A stretch of DNA of 64,000 nucleotides, from NCBI GenBank assembly GCA_963580285.1, contig OY757013.1, forward strand, positions 138,572,521 to 138,636,520, written 5' to 3'. The position numbers and the translations under genes were made by a program. Positions 11,030 through 20,326 of this stretch are shown one piece after another (within the stretch, counting starts at the first letter, position 1; every line of letters starts with the position of its first letter). The notes under the pieces are model-generated. The model did no database searches. It saw nothing but the letters and a program-made list of their open reading frames with translations, and had not been told where the DNA came from. Source of the DNA: Lucinisca nassula. Taxonomy: Eukaryota > Mollusca > Bivalvia > Lucinida > Lucinidae.

Positions 11030-11660
11030 TAGTTAGATAAGCCCCGTAACGTTTCATGTACGACCAATCTAATTAAAATCCGATCTCGCTGCGGCTAGGC
11101 GTACATAGTTCAGCTTAGATCGGGTTTCAATCAGATTGCATGTACGACGTCCTTAAAGACGGAAGGAATATCGACAATTTTGTAAAACAATCGTGAATAA
11201 AATACGTTTTAAATGTCAAATGGTAAACAGAATCTTGCCTTCGTGCTCATGTATTATTGAATTTATTAAACTCGATAATGAAAAGAGATAAAATGCTCGG
11301 TAAAACCTCGTATTTGATTTTTTTTCCTCAACTCGTTTAATAAATTCAATAATACATGAACACTCATGTAAGATCCTCTATATAATAAATTCGATAATAC
11401 ACTAGTGGATTAAATATGCAAATTAGTTAGATACGCCCCGTAAATTTAGAAGTACGACATCCTTAAAGACATTGCGTTTACTAATGGCGGAATATTGTTA
11501 AACAATCATGAACAAAATGCTATGATAAATAGAATCTTGTATTCGCCAATAAATATGTGCTCATGTATCATTGAATTTATTAAACTCGTTGAAGAAAAGG
11601 GAGAAAATGCTCGGCAGAACCTCGCATTTTATCCCTTTTCCTCAACTCTGATAGGTGAAA
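11030..11660. repeat. Tandem palindromic repeat (family V), two units
   Basis: Two units about 320 bp apart. Each contains a long palindrome (11243-11363 and about 11558-11655) with outer arms CATGTATTATTGAATTTATT and inverse, and inner AAATGCTCGG. An oppositely oriented two-unit array lies at 33630-34270. Confidence 0.85.
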
Positions 11661-11961
11661 AGAACCTATCCCTTACATGTATCTGCCATGCACTGGTCAT
11701 AAACTGTGTTAATTACAATACTGAAACTTGAGACACCCAGGGGCCTGTGTTAGATTATAATTACATAACAGGCCAAAGGTGGTTTCCCTTGAGGAACCTC
11801 CTTTCCCCCCCCCCCCAGTGAATCGTCTGCTGGTAGAGTATTTACATGTATCGAGCCTTATTTTCACTGACAAAGAGTGAAAAATTACGCCTTGAAACTG
11901 TCGTCTGCTAGTCGTGATTAGCAGCCGAAAGGTTTAACCCATACATGAATATACGACTCAT

Positions 11962-12188
11962 TTTTTTTTTTTTTTTTTTTTTACGGCCCTTTTAAGATTA
12001 TTTCACTCATATCGAGCCCATCTTTAATCAGAGGTGGGCGAAAACCGGAGTACCCGGAGAAAAACCACCTGACCTTCCGTTGGAGAACTTGGCGTCACAC
12101 ATGTGACCCGAGCGAGGCTCGAACCACAGCGGTGAGAGACCTAAAGATTAAGAGTCAGCGCTCTTATCCACCAGGCCACGGAGGCCCG
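11962..12188 (-). mobile_element. SINE family C with 16-bp target duplication
   Basis: Minus-strand copy: poly-T (the A tail), GGCCCTTTTAAGATTATTTC body, then a tRNA-like head with GGCTCGAACC (B box) and CCAGGCCACGGAGGCC. The perfect 16-bp TSD TGAATATACGACTCAT is at 11946-11961 and 12189-12204. Confidence 0.95.
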
Positions 12189-12249
12189 TGAATATACGAC
12201 TCATAGAATCCATCTGCGCTTCACTACTTTTGGACATATCCTTTTCCAG

Positions 12250-12290
12250 TTTAATGATGGTTTGCTTAATTTGAGGTTGAACGTCCCCGT
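12250..12290 (-). mobile_element. SINE family A, left piece split by the LTR element
   Basis: TTTGAGGTTGAACGTCCCCGT is the tail end of a family A copy. It continues at 17933 after the LTR retrotransposon, which duplicated CCGT. Confidence 0.85.
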
Positions 12291-12379
12291 TGTTATGCAT
12301 AAGAATTTATTTTTCTGATTCCCACTTTCACCCCACTGTGACCTAATAGTGCTATAAATATCTTGTTAATATTTTTATA

Positions 12380-12392
12380 GAAGATTCTAGAA
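12380..12392 (+). promoter_or_regulatory. Heat-shock element array 1 in LTR
   Basis: GAAGATTCTAGAA is GAA-nn-TTC-nn-GAA, a perfect three-unit site for heat-shock factor, about 160 bp upstream of the TATA box. The identical site in the 3' LTR is at 17469-17481. Confidence 0.7.
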
Positions 12393-12453
12393 AACTGAGT
12401 CACAGATTAATTTCTTTTTTGTAAACAACATGTTTACAAGGAAAAGTACTTCA

Positions 12454-12471
12454 GAACCTTCCAGAAAGTTC
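12454..12471 (+). promoter_or_regulatory. Heat-shock element array 2 in LTR, perfect four units
   Basis: GAACCTTCCAGAAAGTTC reads GAA-nn-TTC-nn-GAA-nn-TTC without a mismatch, the optimal inverted nGAAn arrangement for trimeric HSF1. It lies about 80 bp upstream of the TATA box. The 3' LTR copy is at 17543-17560. Confidence 0.78.
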
Positions 12472-12522
12472 AGGTTTGCATTATTTTTAGAAGATTACCT
12501 CATCTTATTCCACAACCCTGTG

Positions 12523-12535
12523 GAACATTCTAGAG
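12523..12535 (+). promoter_or_regulatory. Heat-shock element array 3 in LTR
   Basis: GAACATTCTAGAG is GAA-nn-TTC-nn-GAg; the last unit has one mismatch. It is directly upstream of the TATA box. The 3' LTR copy is at 17612-17624. Confidence 0.6.
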
Positions 12536-12548
12536 AAATCTTAGGGTC

Positions 12549-12556
12549 TATAAAAG
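12549..12556 (+). promoter_or_regulatory. TATA box of the LTR promoter
   Basis: TATAAAAG, preceded by three heat-shock-element arrays and followed by a TGAGTCA at 12574. Transcription would start near 12575-12585. Confidence 0.75.
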
Positions 12557-12774
12557 AGCATGATTTTTCTCATTGAGTCAGACTTTGGAGTTTGAAGTTT
12601 GGGCTTAGAAGAAAAGTTATTTCTGAATTCTGTGTTGGATTGTTAAAGGATATTACTTTTCAATTTGGACTGTGAATTCTGTGGGATCAAGGAATATAGA
12701 TTCATTCAGGATATTTCATAACAGAGCTAAGTACATTTAATTTTCTTACTTCTACAGGTTAAAGTTAACTTGTA

Positions 12775-12780
12775 AATAAA
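12775..12780 (+). terminator. LTR poly(A) signal
   Basis: AATAAA about 70 bp before the LTR end; the functional one would be the 3' LTR copy at 17864-17869. Confidence 0.55.
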
Positions 12781-12848
12781 TTTTGTTAAATTTTTCCAAA
12801 AGGCTTGTTTGCTTTTTCTTTCTGCTACGCCTGGCTCGTAACAGAAAT

Positions 12849-12866
12849 TGGGGGCTCGTCCGGGAT
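12849..12866 (+). promoter_or_regulatory. Primer binding site, tRNA-Pro type
   Basis: TGGGGGCTCGTCCGGGAT, five bases after the LTR. It ends the LTR-proximal leader and is complementary to the 3' end of a proline tRNA, the same primer class used by many retroelements. Confidence 0.85.
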
Positions 12867-13158
12867 AAAAACCATTTGAGCATTTTAAAACCGACATTTC
12901 ATGTGACGGCAGGTAATTGTCATTTCTTATCAAATAGATTTGGCAGTTGCTTCACAAGATTGGTATTTTCCTATAGGCATATAGGGGATTGTCATTTCAT
13001 GTGAACTGTCATTTCAGGTGAAATAGTACTTGTCATTTCATGTGAAATACTCGTTGGGCTTGTCATTTAAAAAAAAAAAAAAAAAAAAAAAAAACTTTGT
13101 CAAATTAACCTCAATCTGTATTTCCATAAATACTTTATAAAACAAACAAAAAGCAAAC

Positions 13159-16100
13159 ATGTCGTTTGATTTGAGAAGCTTTTTGGCTCAGCCTACTCAG
13201 GAGTTGTTTAATCTGGCCAAAAGGACAGATTTGCTAGAAATTGCTTCCCATTATGGGGTCACTGCTGTCAAAACAAGCATGAAGAAGCATGAAATTAAGA
13301 ATATTTTGGTACAGTTTTTTGTTGATGAAGAACTTTTCGATCCATCTGCTTTGTCTCTCATTATGGTTTCACATACTGAATTGCAAATGAGACAAATTGA
13401 AATAGGAAGGCAAATTGAATTAGAGAAGTTAAGGTTAGAAATGGAAGAAAGAGAGAAGGAAAAGCAAAGAGAAATGGAAGCAAGAGAGAAGGAAAAAGAA
13501 AGAGAAATGCAGAGACAAATGCAGATGGAAAGATTAGAAATGGAAGAACGAATTCGAAAAGAAAAATTAGAACAGGAAGAAAAACAAAGAGAAATGGAGG
13601 AACGCCTTCAGAAAGAAAAATTAGAAAAAGAAGAGCGACTTGAAATAGAAAGAGAAAAATGGCAATTTCAATTAAAGATGAAGGAAATGGAACTCCAGGG
13701 TCAGGATAGGGTGAAACCTACCCCTGTTTTTGACTCTGGTAGTTACTTTGATGCCACAAAACACATCAGATTAGTTCCGCCATTTCAGGAAAAAGAGGTA
13801 GATAAGTATTTTTTGCATTTTGAAAAAGTTGCAGAAAATTTAAAATGGCCAAAAGAGCATTGGACCTTACTTTTGCAAAGCGTTGTTGTCGGAAAGGCTC
13901 GAGACATTTACACTCAGCTAACTGTCGAGCAAAGCTCAGACTATGATCTGGTTAAGGAGCTTATTCTTAAGGCATATGAGTTGGTCCCTGAGGCTTACAG
14001 GCAGAAATTTAGGAACTGTAAAAAAGAAATTTCCCAGACCCATGTAGAATTTGCTCGAACCAAAGAACAGCTATTTGATAGGTGGTGTTCTTCTAAAAAG
14101 GTAGGCTCTGATCATGACAAACTTAGACAGCTTGTCCTTGTTGAAGAGTTCAAACGGTGCATAAATTCAGACATTAAATCTTTTCTCGATGAAAGACAGG
14201 TTGAAACTTTGGAGGAAGCTTCTCGTTTGGCAGATGATTATGCTTTGACTCATAAAGTCTCATTTGTAAACAGGCCTTATCCTCGAAAACCTTATAATCC
14301 ACAGACAGGTCCAAGATTCTATCCCAGTAATCCTTCTGGTAGTTATAGCCATTCATCTAGTACTATGCCCAAACTTTCTGGTGAAAATAAAAGCCAGAAT
14401 CCTTCCAAACCTTCTGGTGAAAACAGAAGCCAGAATTTTTCCAAACCTTCTGGTGAAAACAAAGACCAGAATCCCTTATCTCAATCTCAAGTAGTTTGTT
14501 ATTATTGTAAAAATACAGGTCATTTGATCTCTGAGTGTTTAAAATTAAAGCGAAGGAAAGAAAGAGAAAGACAAGAGGAACTTAAGCCTACAGGCTTGAC
14601 TTCTATAAGGCCAAAACCACAGTCTTGTGTAAGGGAGGAAACTCTTTCTGATATCAAATTATCTGAGACTGATTCAGTTATGGAGACTTATGAACCATTC
14701 TTATCAGATGGTTTTGTGTCACTAAATGGTGACAGTTATGCCCATCCTACCCCTATTAAAATCTTACGAGATACTGGAGCTTCTCAATCTCTTATTCTTG
14801 CAGATACTCTGCCTTTTTCTGAGAAGACTTCTTTGGGCCAAAGTGTCCTTATTCAGGGTGTGGAATGTGGATTTGTTAATGTTCCGCTCCATAACGTTTA
14901 TTTGTCATCAGACTTGGTATCCGGTTCAGTGGCTGTTGGTATTAGACCTTCTTTACCTTTTAAAGGTGTTCATTTGTTGCTAGGCAATGACTTAGCTGGA
15001 GATAAGGTTGTGGTAAACCCACTTTTGACTTCTAATCCTTGCACTGATCAACCACCTGATCCAATTGAGCAGGAAATTCCTGATCTTTATCCGTCCTGTG
15101 CAGTCACAAGGGCTATGGCACGTAAGGCCAAGCAAACAGATGGGAAACAGGATTTTGGTTTCACTGATACCTTTTTGGGTCAGTCTTTTAATGACGAGAT
15201 AACAAGGTCTCTGTCTTCAAGCCTGCCTGATAAGCAGACAGATTTTCATGAGAATAACTCATCTTTAGATCTAGGCCATGACATAATGTCTGGGTCTCAA
15301 CTAGCTATAGAACAGCATAAGGATCCTGAAATTTCGCCTTTATTTGAAAGGGCCTTAGATGAGCAGGAAGTATCTCAGGTCCCAGTCTGTTATTATGTAA
15401 AAAATGACATTCTTATGAGAAAATGGCGTCCACCAGACGTCTCAGCAGAAGACGAGTGGACTGTCAACCATCAGATAGTGGTTCCACGGGTTTACCGTCC
15501 CGAAATATTAAACTTGGCACATGAAACTCCCATGTCAGGACATTTAGGTGTAAATAAAACCTATCACAAGATTCTTAATCATTTTTACTGGCCTGGGTTA
15601 AAGTCAGATGTTTCTCAGCATTGTAGGTCCTGCCATACATGCCAAATGGTAGGAAAACCTAATCAGACTATACCTAAGGCTCATTTGCAGCCTATACCTG
15701 CTTTTGATGAACCTTTCAGTCGAATAATTATAGACTGTGTGGGTCCCTTGCCCAGAACAAAGTCTGGTTGTGAATATCTATTGACTATTATGTGTGCTTC
15801 CACACGTTTTCCTGAAGCCATTCCACTAAGAAATATCAAAACTAAGACAATCGTCAAGGCCTTAGTGAAGTTTTTCACATTTGTTGGGCTTCCTAAATCT
15901 ATTCAGTCAGACCAAGGCTCAAATTTTATGTCTGGAATATTTCAACAAGTAATGCATGAACTTGGCATTGTACAGTATAAGTCATCGGCCTATCATCCTG
16001 AAAGTCAAGGCGCCCTTGAAAGATTCCATCAAACATTGAAAAACATGATAAGATCATATTGCTTTGACACAGAGAAGGATTGGGATGAAGGCATCCATCT

Positions 16101-16974
16101 CCTTTTATTTGCTGTAAGAGAATCTGTGCAAGAATCTCTTGGCTTCAGTCCATTTGAATTAGTATTTGGCCATACTATTCGTGGTCCTTTGAAACTTCTC
16201 AAAGAGAAATTTCTCTCCAATGATGACACCTCCCTGAATTTACTTCAGTATGTGTCCGATTTCAAAACTAGACTTTCAAAAGCTTGTGAGGCTGCTCGGA
16301 CCAATCTTCAGTCAGCCCAAAGGAAAATGAAACAGCTATATGACATAGGGACAAAAGAAAGGAATTTTAAACCAGGTGATAAGGTACTTGCTCTTTTGCC
16401 CATTCCAGGAAAATCGTTGCAGGCCAGGTATTATGGTCCATACACTGTAGACAAAAAGATCAGTGACGTAAATTACATAATAAACACTCCTGGGAGGCGC
16501 AAGCTAAAGCAGCTATGTCATATTAACATGCTTAAGGAATACATAGATAGGGACAATACATCTTTAAATTCAGTCAATCTAGTTAGCTCTGTTCCACTTA
16601 ATTCATGTGACAATGACTGTGAGGATATTAATTCAGTGAAGTCGGATCCCACATCATCAAAACTTCAGAATTCTGACATTCTAAGGAATCTCGACCAGAA
16701 ACTGTCACATCGAGAGCCAGATCAGCGGAATGAACTGAAACAGCTGATTTTTGAATATGAACACTTATTTCCTGATATTCCAACACGAACAGACAAAATA
16801 TTTCACGGTGTGGACATTAATGATTCTAAGCCTGTAAAACAACACCTATACAGGATGAATCCTATAAAACAGAAAAATCTTAAAGAAGAAATTCAGTATT
16901 TGCTGGACAATGACTGGAATGGAGTTCTCCTAGTATTCTTATACCAGAACATGAAAGGACAAAAATGTTTATAG
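13159..16974 (+). CDS. Gag-protease-integrase polyprotein, truncated in RT (1271 aa)
   Basis: Domains in order: N-terminal domain 1-70; charged coiled coil about 75-180; SCAN-like capsid region about 205-365; zinc knuckle C447-x2-C450-x4-H455-x4-C460; aspartic protease with DTGA at 538-541 and LLLGND near 606-611; integrase zinc finger with H788, H795, C825 and C828; DDE core D859, D918, E954 (35 residues between the last two); GPY/F module with YYGPY at 1091-1095; RT N terminus from about 1175, ending soon after LLDNDW (1248-1253), where a deletion shifts the frame to an out-of-register tail and a stop. Gag and Pol share one frame. Protease and integrase motifs are intact. The polymerase is missing, so reverse transcription would have to be supplied by another copy. 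Confidence 0.93.
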   Translation: MSFDLRSFLAQPTQELFNLAKRTDLLEIASHYGVTAVKTSMKKHEIKNILVQFFVDEELFDPSALSLIMVSHTELQMRQIEIGRQIELEKLRLEMEEREKEKQREMEAREKEKEREMQRQMQMERLEMEERIRKEKLEQEEKQREMEERLQKEKLEKEERLEIEREKWQFQLKMKEMELQGQDRVKPTPVFDSGSYFDATKHIRLVPPFQEKEVDKYFLHFEKVAENLKWPKEHWTLLLQSVVVGKARDIYTQLTVEQSSDYDLVKELILKAYELVPEAYRQKFRNCKKEISQTHVEFARTKEQLFDRWCSSKKVGSDHDKLRQLVLVEEFKRCINSDIKSFLDERQVETLEEASRLADDYALTHKVSFVNRPYPRKPYNPQTGPRFYPSNPSGSYSHSSSTMPKLSGENKSQNPSKPSGENRSQNFSKPSGENKDQNPLSQSQVVCYYCKNTGHLISECLKLKRRKERERQEELKPTGLTSIRPKPQSCVREETLSDIKLSETDSVMETYEPFLSDGFVSLNGDSYAHPTPIKILRDTGASQSLILADTLPFSEKTSLGQSVLIQGVECGFVNVPLHNVYLSSDLVSGSVAVGIRPSLPFKGVHLLLGNDLAGDKVVVNPLLTSNPCTDQPPDPIEQEIPDLYPSCAVTRAMARKAKQTDGKQDFGFTDTFLGQSFNDEITRSLSSSLPDKQTDFHENNSSLDLGHDIMSGSQLAIEQHKDPEISPLFERALDEQEVSQVPVCYYVKNDILMRKWRPPDVSAEDEWTVNHQIVVPRVYRPEILNLAHETPMSGHLGVNKTYHKILNHFYWPGLKSDVSQHCRSCHTCQMVGKPNQTIPKAHLQPIPAFDEPFSRIIIDCVGPLPRTKSGCEYLLTIMCASTRFPEAIPLRNIKTKTIVKALVKFFTFVGLPKSIQSDQGSNFMSGIFQQVMHELGIVQYKSSAYHPESQGALERFHQTLKNMIRSYCFDTEKDWDEGIHLLLFAVRESVQESLGFSPFELVFGHTIRGPLKLLKEKFLSNDDTSLNLLQYVSDFKTRLSKACEAARTNLQSAQRKMKQLYDIGTKERNFKPGDKVLALLPIPGKSLQARYYGPYTVDKKISDVNYIINTPGRRKLKQLCHINMLKEYIDRDNTSLNSVNLVSSVPLNSCDNDCEDINSVKSDPTSSKLQNSDILRNLDQKLSHREPDQRNELKQLIFEYEHLFPDIPTRTDKIFHGVDINDSKPVKQHLYRMNPIKQKNLKEEIQYLLDNDWNGVLLVFLYQNMKGQKCL

Positions 16975-17234
16975 GCTCTTAGAAGGATTAATTCTCGAAC
17001 ATAGACAGATGCAGAGCAAGAATCAGTCTGCAACATTTCGAAGTTTATCTTACCCCTACTACTGCACCGATTGTTGTTTTCAGTGATCACAATCCACTGA
17101 CTTTCATACACAAAATGAAAAACAAAAATCAGCGGTTGCTCAGGTGGAGTCTCATGCTACAAGAGTATAATTTAGACATAAGACATATTAGAGGGAGAGA
17201 TAACATTATCCCTGATGCCCTTTCAAGAGCTTGA
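16919..17234 (+). pseudogene. RT and RNase H remnants
   Basis: Short pieces in other frames: TGGAGTTCTCCT (Trp-Ser-Ser-Pro, an RT finger motif) at about 16920, then Arg-Arg-Ile-Asn...Thr-Asp-Ala around 16980-17015. A 64-codon open stretch 17043-17234 contains Asp-His-Asn-Pro-Leu and ends Pro-Asp-Ala-Leu-Ser-Arg-Ala-stop, the usual C terminus of Gypsy RNase H. No YxDD box is present, so about 1 kb of polymerase has been lost in more than one deletion. Confidence 0.85.
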
Positions 17235-17367
17235 ACAGTGTCAGGAATTGTGTTTTTCTTTCATACTGAAGTGGATTGTAGATACATGTAATTGTATATG
17301 CTATGTTCAATATTTTATTAATCTTAAAGCAAAAGAAAGCTTTATTACATAAATCTTTCTTTTCCTC

Positions 17368-17379
17368 GAAGAGGGGGAG
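17368..17379 (+). promoter_or_regulatory. Polypurine tract
   Basis: GAAGAGGGGGAG immediately before the 3' LTR, the expected primer for plus-strand synthesis. Confidence 0.85.
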
Positions 17380-17932
17380 TGTTATGCATAAGAATTTATT
17401 TTTCTGATTCCCACTTTCACCCCACTGTGACCTAATAGTGCTATAAATATCTTGTTAATATTTTTATAGAAGATTCTAGAAAACTGAGTCACAGATTAAT
17501 TTCTTTTTTGTAAACAACATGTTTACAAGGAAAAGTACTTCAGAACCTTCCAGAAAGTTCAGGTTTGCATTATTTTTAGAAGATTACCTCATCTTATTCC
17601 ACAACCCTGTGGAACATTCTAGAGAAATCTTAGGGTCTATAAAAGAGCATGATTTTTCTCATTGAGTCAGACTTTGGAGTTTGAAGTTTGGGCTTAGAAG
17701 AAAAGTTATTTCTGAATTCTGTGTTGGATTGTTAAAGGATATTACTTTTCAATTTGGACTGTGAATTCTGTGGGATCAAGGAATATAGATTCATTCAGGA
17801 TATTTCATAACAGAGCTAAGTACATTTAATTTTCTTACTTCTACAGGTTAAAGTTAACTTGTAAATAAATTTTGTTAAATTTTTCCAAAAGGCTTGTTTG
17901 CTTTTTCTTTCTGCTACGCCTGGCTCGTAACA
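17380..17932 (+). repeat. 3' LTR
   Basis: 553 bp; no difference from the 5' LTR found by eye. It is followed by CCGT (17933-17936), which matches the four bases before the 5' LTR. Confidence 0.95.
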
Positions 17933-18125
17933 CCGTCAACACTATTTAGGTAATTTTGGAGACACTGCTTCTTATTTTGTGGGACTTGTAAACCCAAATG
18001 AGATAAACTGACATCTGAAGCAGATGAAATGACATTTCAAGCCCTGTCGCCAATTGCAGCCGTATGCATGGGCGATCGGACCAACCATTTTGCCTGGACA
18101 GGCTTTGACCTTGAAAGAGGTTTAG
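17933..18125 (-). mobile_element. SINE family A, right piece split by the LTR element
   Basis: CCGTCAACACTATTTAGGT continues the family A tail that begins at 12250. The body is diverged and loses its head near 18125. Confidence 0.85.
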
Positions 18126-18590
18126 CGCTTGATTGATTTTTGTGTTCACGGAGATGTTGCACTGATGAGTTAGGAGGCCTTGATGCGGACTGAACAAATT
18201 ATTTGTCTAAAAAGCGACAGAAGTAAGGGTGAGGATTGTGGCCACGTAAAATCGATTTAAGCGCCCCCCCCCCCCCACCCACACACACACCAGTGGAATT
18301 CGTTTCACTGACCGTTCCAAGGCCGTTCTCCTGTCGTGGTTTATTTTCGTTTGGCTGTTTGGCTTGTCTTCGAGTGTATGTATCGCTTATATTATTTTGC
18401 TTTGGACAGCCAATAGCCCATTTTGTGGGAAAGTAACTGTCCTTTTGGCTTTCCGCTTGGGATGTTTCCTTTAGGTCTAGTTGTTTCATGTTTGTGGTTC
18501 TTTCCCTTGGTGTCTCTGATGGGAGCTGTGGGTTAATTGTATCGATTCCTGATCATTGCCTTCACTTCTATTTTACAAATACTCGCGTTC

Positions 18591-18645
18591 GGTTGGTTTC
18601 AGCTCTGCGTGGTCCAAGCACCATTTCTCCAAACCCAGTAGGCGG
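18591..18645 (-). mobile_element. SINE family A, head fragment
   Basis: GGTTTCAGCTCTGCGTGG ... CCCAGTAGGCGGGG is the inverted head of family A, shortened internally. Confidence 0.6.
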
Positions 18646-18740
18646 GGACTTCAGTTATGTTTTGTTCATGGGCAAACATAGTGCGTAGTGGTCGTGCGCT
18701 GCGCTCTGGAGCATCTGATCTGTATCTGATCTGACAATTT

Positions 18741-19002
18741 CCTCCCATCGTGGCTTGGAGAAATAGATTGGGTTGCATGATGCACAAGGATACGGGTAAA
18801 CCGCTTAGAAGGTTTAAGCCTGCCCAGGCAAAGTGTTTCGTATCGGACCGTCCAATGGATATAAACTCTATTGGTTTCATTAGGCGACAGGGACTGAGAT
18901 GTCCTTTCATCTCAACGCGGGTAAAAGCCAAAAACATTGGAAGCAAAGTCTCCAAAATGAGCTAAATATTGTTGACGGTGACGTTTAACCTCAAATCAAA
19001 CA
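18741..19002 (+). mobile_element. SINE family A
   Basis: CCTCCCATCGTGGCTTGG through AAACCGCTTAGAAGG to GTTGACGGTGACGTTTAACC. Carries a small deletion in the head. Confidence 0.85.
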
Positions 19003-19135
19003 ATGTCTATTTCCTATTTGTTATATAAATGGGTGCATCTAACAACATAAAACCTTATATGAGCCTGCGCACGACAAAATCTACAAGAGAGCTGTGTGAC
19101 CAGCAATGGTTCAGTTCAGCCTTTAATCCATCCAG

Positions 19136-19350
19136 TGGGAATCCATGACCTGGCTTATGGGTAAGGGCGCTGGCTCTTAATCATTAGGTCTCTCGTGCCT
19201 CTCTCGGGCCACATGTGAGACGCCAATTCTGCAACGGAAGGTCAGATATCTTTTTTTCTCCAGGTATTCCTGTTTCCGTCCTCCTTTGATTAACGATCGG
19301 CACGAAATAAGTGAAATATTCATAAAAGGGCCGTAAAACCAAAAATTAAA
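19136..19350 (+). mobile_element. SINE family C
   Basis: A degenerate head, TGGCTTATGGGTAAGGGCGC, followed by CATTAGGTCTCTC, GCAACGGAAGGTCAG and TTAACGATCGG...AGTGAAATATTC blocks. Confidence 0.8.
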
Positions 19351-19647
19351 AACAAAAATCCATTCAGATGGCAAGGTGTCTCGTTTGTACCTCTTGGGGT
19401 AGCCCGGAAGCTGTAAAAGGGACATTCGAACAGCGTTGATTCTGTGCCGACTGCAATAAGAATGCGCAGTCTGATCTGAGTCTTCGCTTGTCGCACCGTT
19501 CTTATTGTATGATTTGTCGTGCGTTAGTTCACATGCTATTGTCTTTAATGTCCATATGTGCTATAATCATGTTATAAATGGAACAAATACTGTCTTTCTA
19601 AACGACCTCATCGAGATGGTTTGTGTGATTATACCATATGTCTTCTC

Positions 19648-19899
19648 GGCCCCGACCATCGGGGCTTTCCACGCAGAGCTGAAAGCGACCGCACGCGATT
19701 ACTGGTAAACCGCTTAGTAGATAAAAGCCTGCTCAGGCAGAGATTACAAACTCTATTGGTAACATTGGGCGACAGGACTTGCGATGTCATTTCATCTCAA
19801 TGTCGGGTAAAAGTCCCACAAAATTGGACGCCACGTCTCCAAAATGACCTTTACAGTGTTGACGGGGACGTTAAACCTCAAATTAAAAACAAACAAAAC
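19648..19899 (+). mobile_element. SINE family A, internally deleted
   Basis: The head CCCCGACCATCGGGGC is joined to the rest with deletions. It is flanked by ACCATATGTCTT (19633-19644) and ACCATATATCTT (19898-19909), a probable target duplication. Confidence 0.85.
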
Positions 19900-20119
19900 C
19901 ATATATCTTCAATGGAAATTGACTTAGCCAGCTAAAGATTATATACTACGTACAGTCGGATGCGTGTCCCCACTGTCTGCATAAGCCTTCTGCAATCTGT
20001 GGATATTTAAAGAAACACAATGGAAGAATCTGGTCAGACGATTTAGATGCATACGCTTATCTGAGTCTTCTGTGGTACCACAATTTATGACCGTGTACCT
20101 TGACCTTGATGTTTGACCT

Positions 20120-20240
20120 ACATTTTTTCTTACAAATATATCCTGTGTGTACTCATTATAATCGCTGCGATGATGCGATCCTAATGAGTACACATAACAT
20201 ACATTTACATATGCATTTATTTTATCGAGCACCGAAAAAA
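20120..20240. repeat. Core hairpin, AATCGC subfamily
   Basis: TGTGTGTACTCATTATAATCG pairs with CGATCCTAATGAGTACACA around 20135-20190. The flanks AAATATATCC and ACATACATTT match the copy at 21085-21153. Confidence 0.75.
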
Positions 20241-20326
20241 TATCCAACATTTATCCCCATTATGCCTCATGGCATGGTGTGTACACAATAAAATCGTCTC
20301 ATTGATGCGATTCTAAGGAATACAGG

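Larger units (their letters stand above)
12291..12843 (+). repeat. 5' LTR
   Basis: TGTTATGCAT to CTCGTAACA, 553 bp. Holds heat-shock elements, two TGAGTCA sites (12396-12402 and 12574-12580), a TATA box and AATAAA. A pyrimidine tract ending CTACAG (near 12757) could act as a splice acceptor. Confidence 0.95.
12291..17932 (+). mobile_element. Gmr1-like Ty3/Gypsy LTR retrotransposon, RT/RNase H deleted
   Basis: A 5642-bp element with two 553-bp LTRs starting TGTTATGC and ending GTAACA, a primer site matching the tRNA-Pro type, a polypurine tract and the 4-bp target duplication CCGT. The LTRs are identical as far as I can compare by eye, so insertion is recent. One long frame encodes Gag, protease, integrase and the start of RT in that order. 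Placing integrase before RT, together with a SCAN-like Gag, is characteristic of the Gmr1 clade of Ty3/Gypsy; ordinary Gypsy elements have RT first. RT and RNase H are reduced to fragments, so this copy is not autonomous. Confidence 0.93.
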
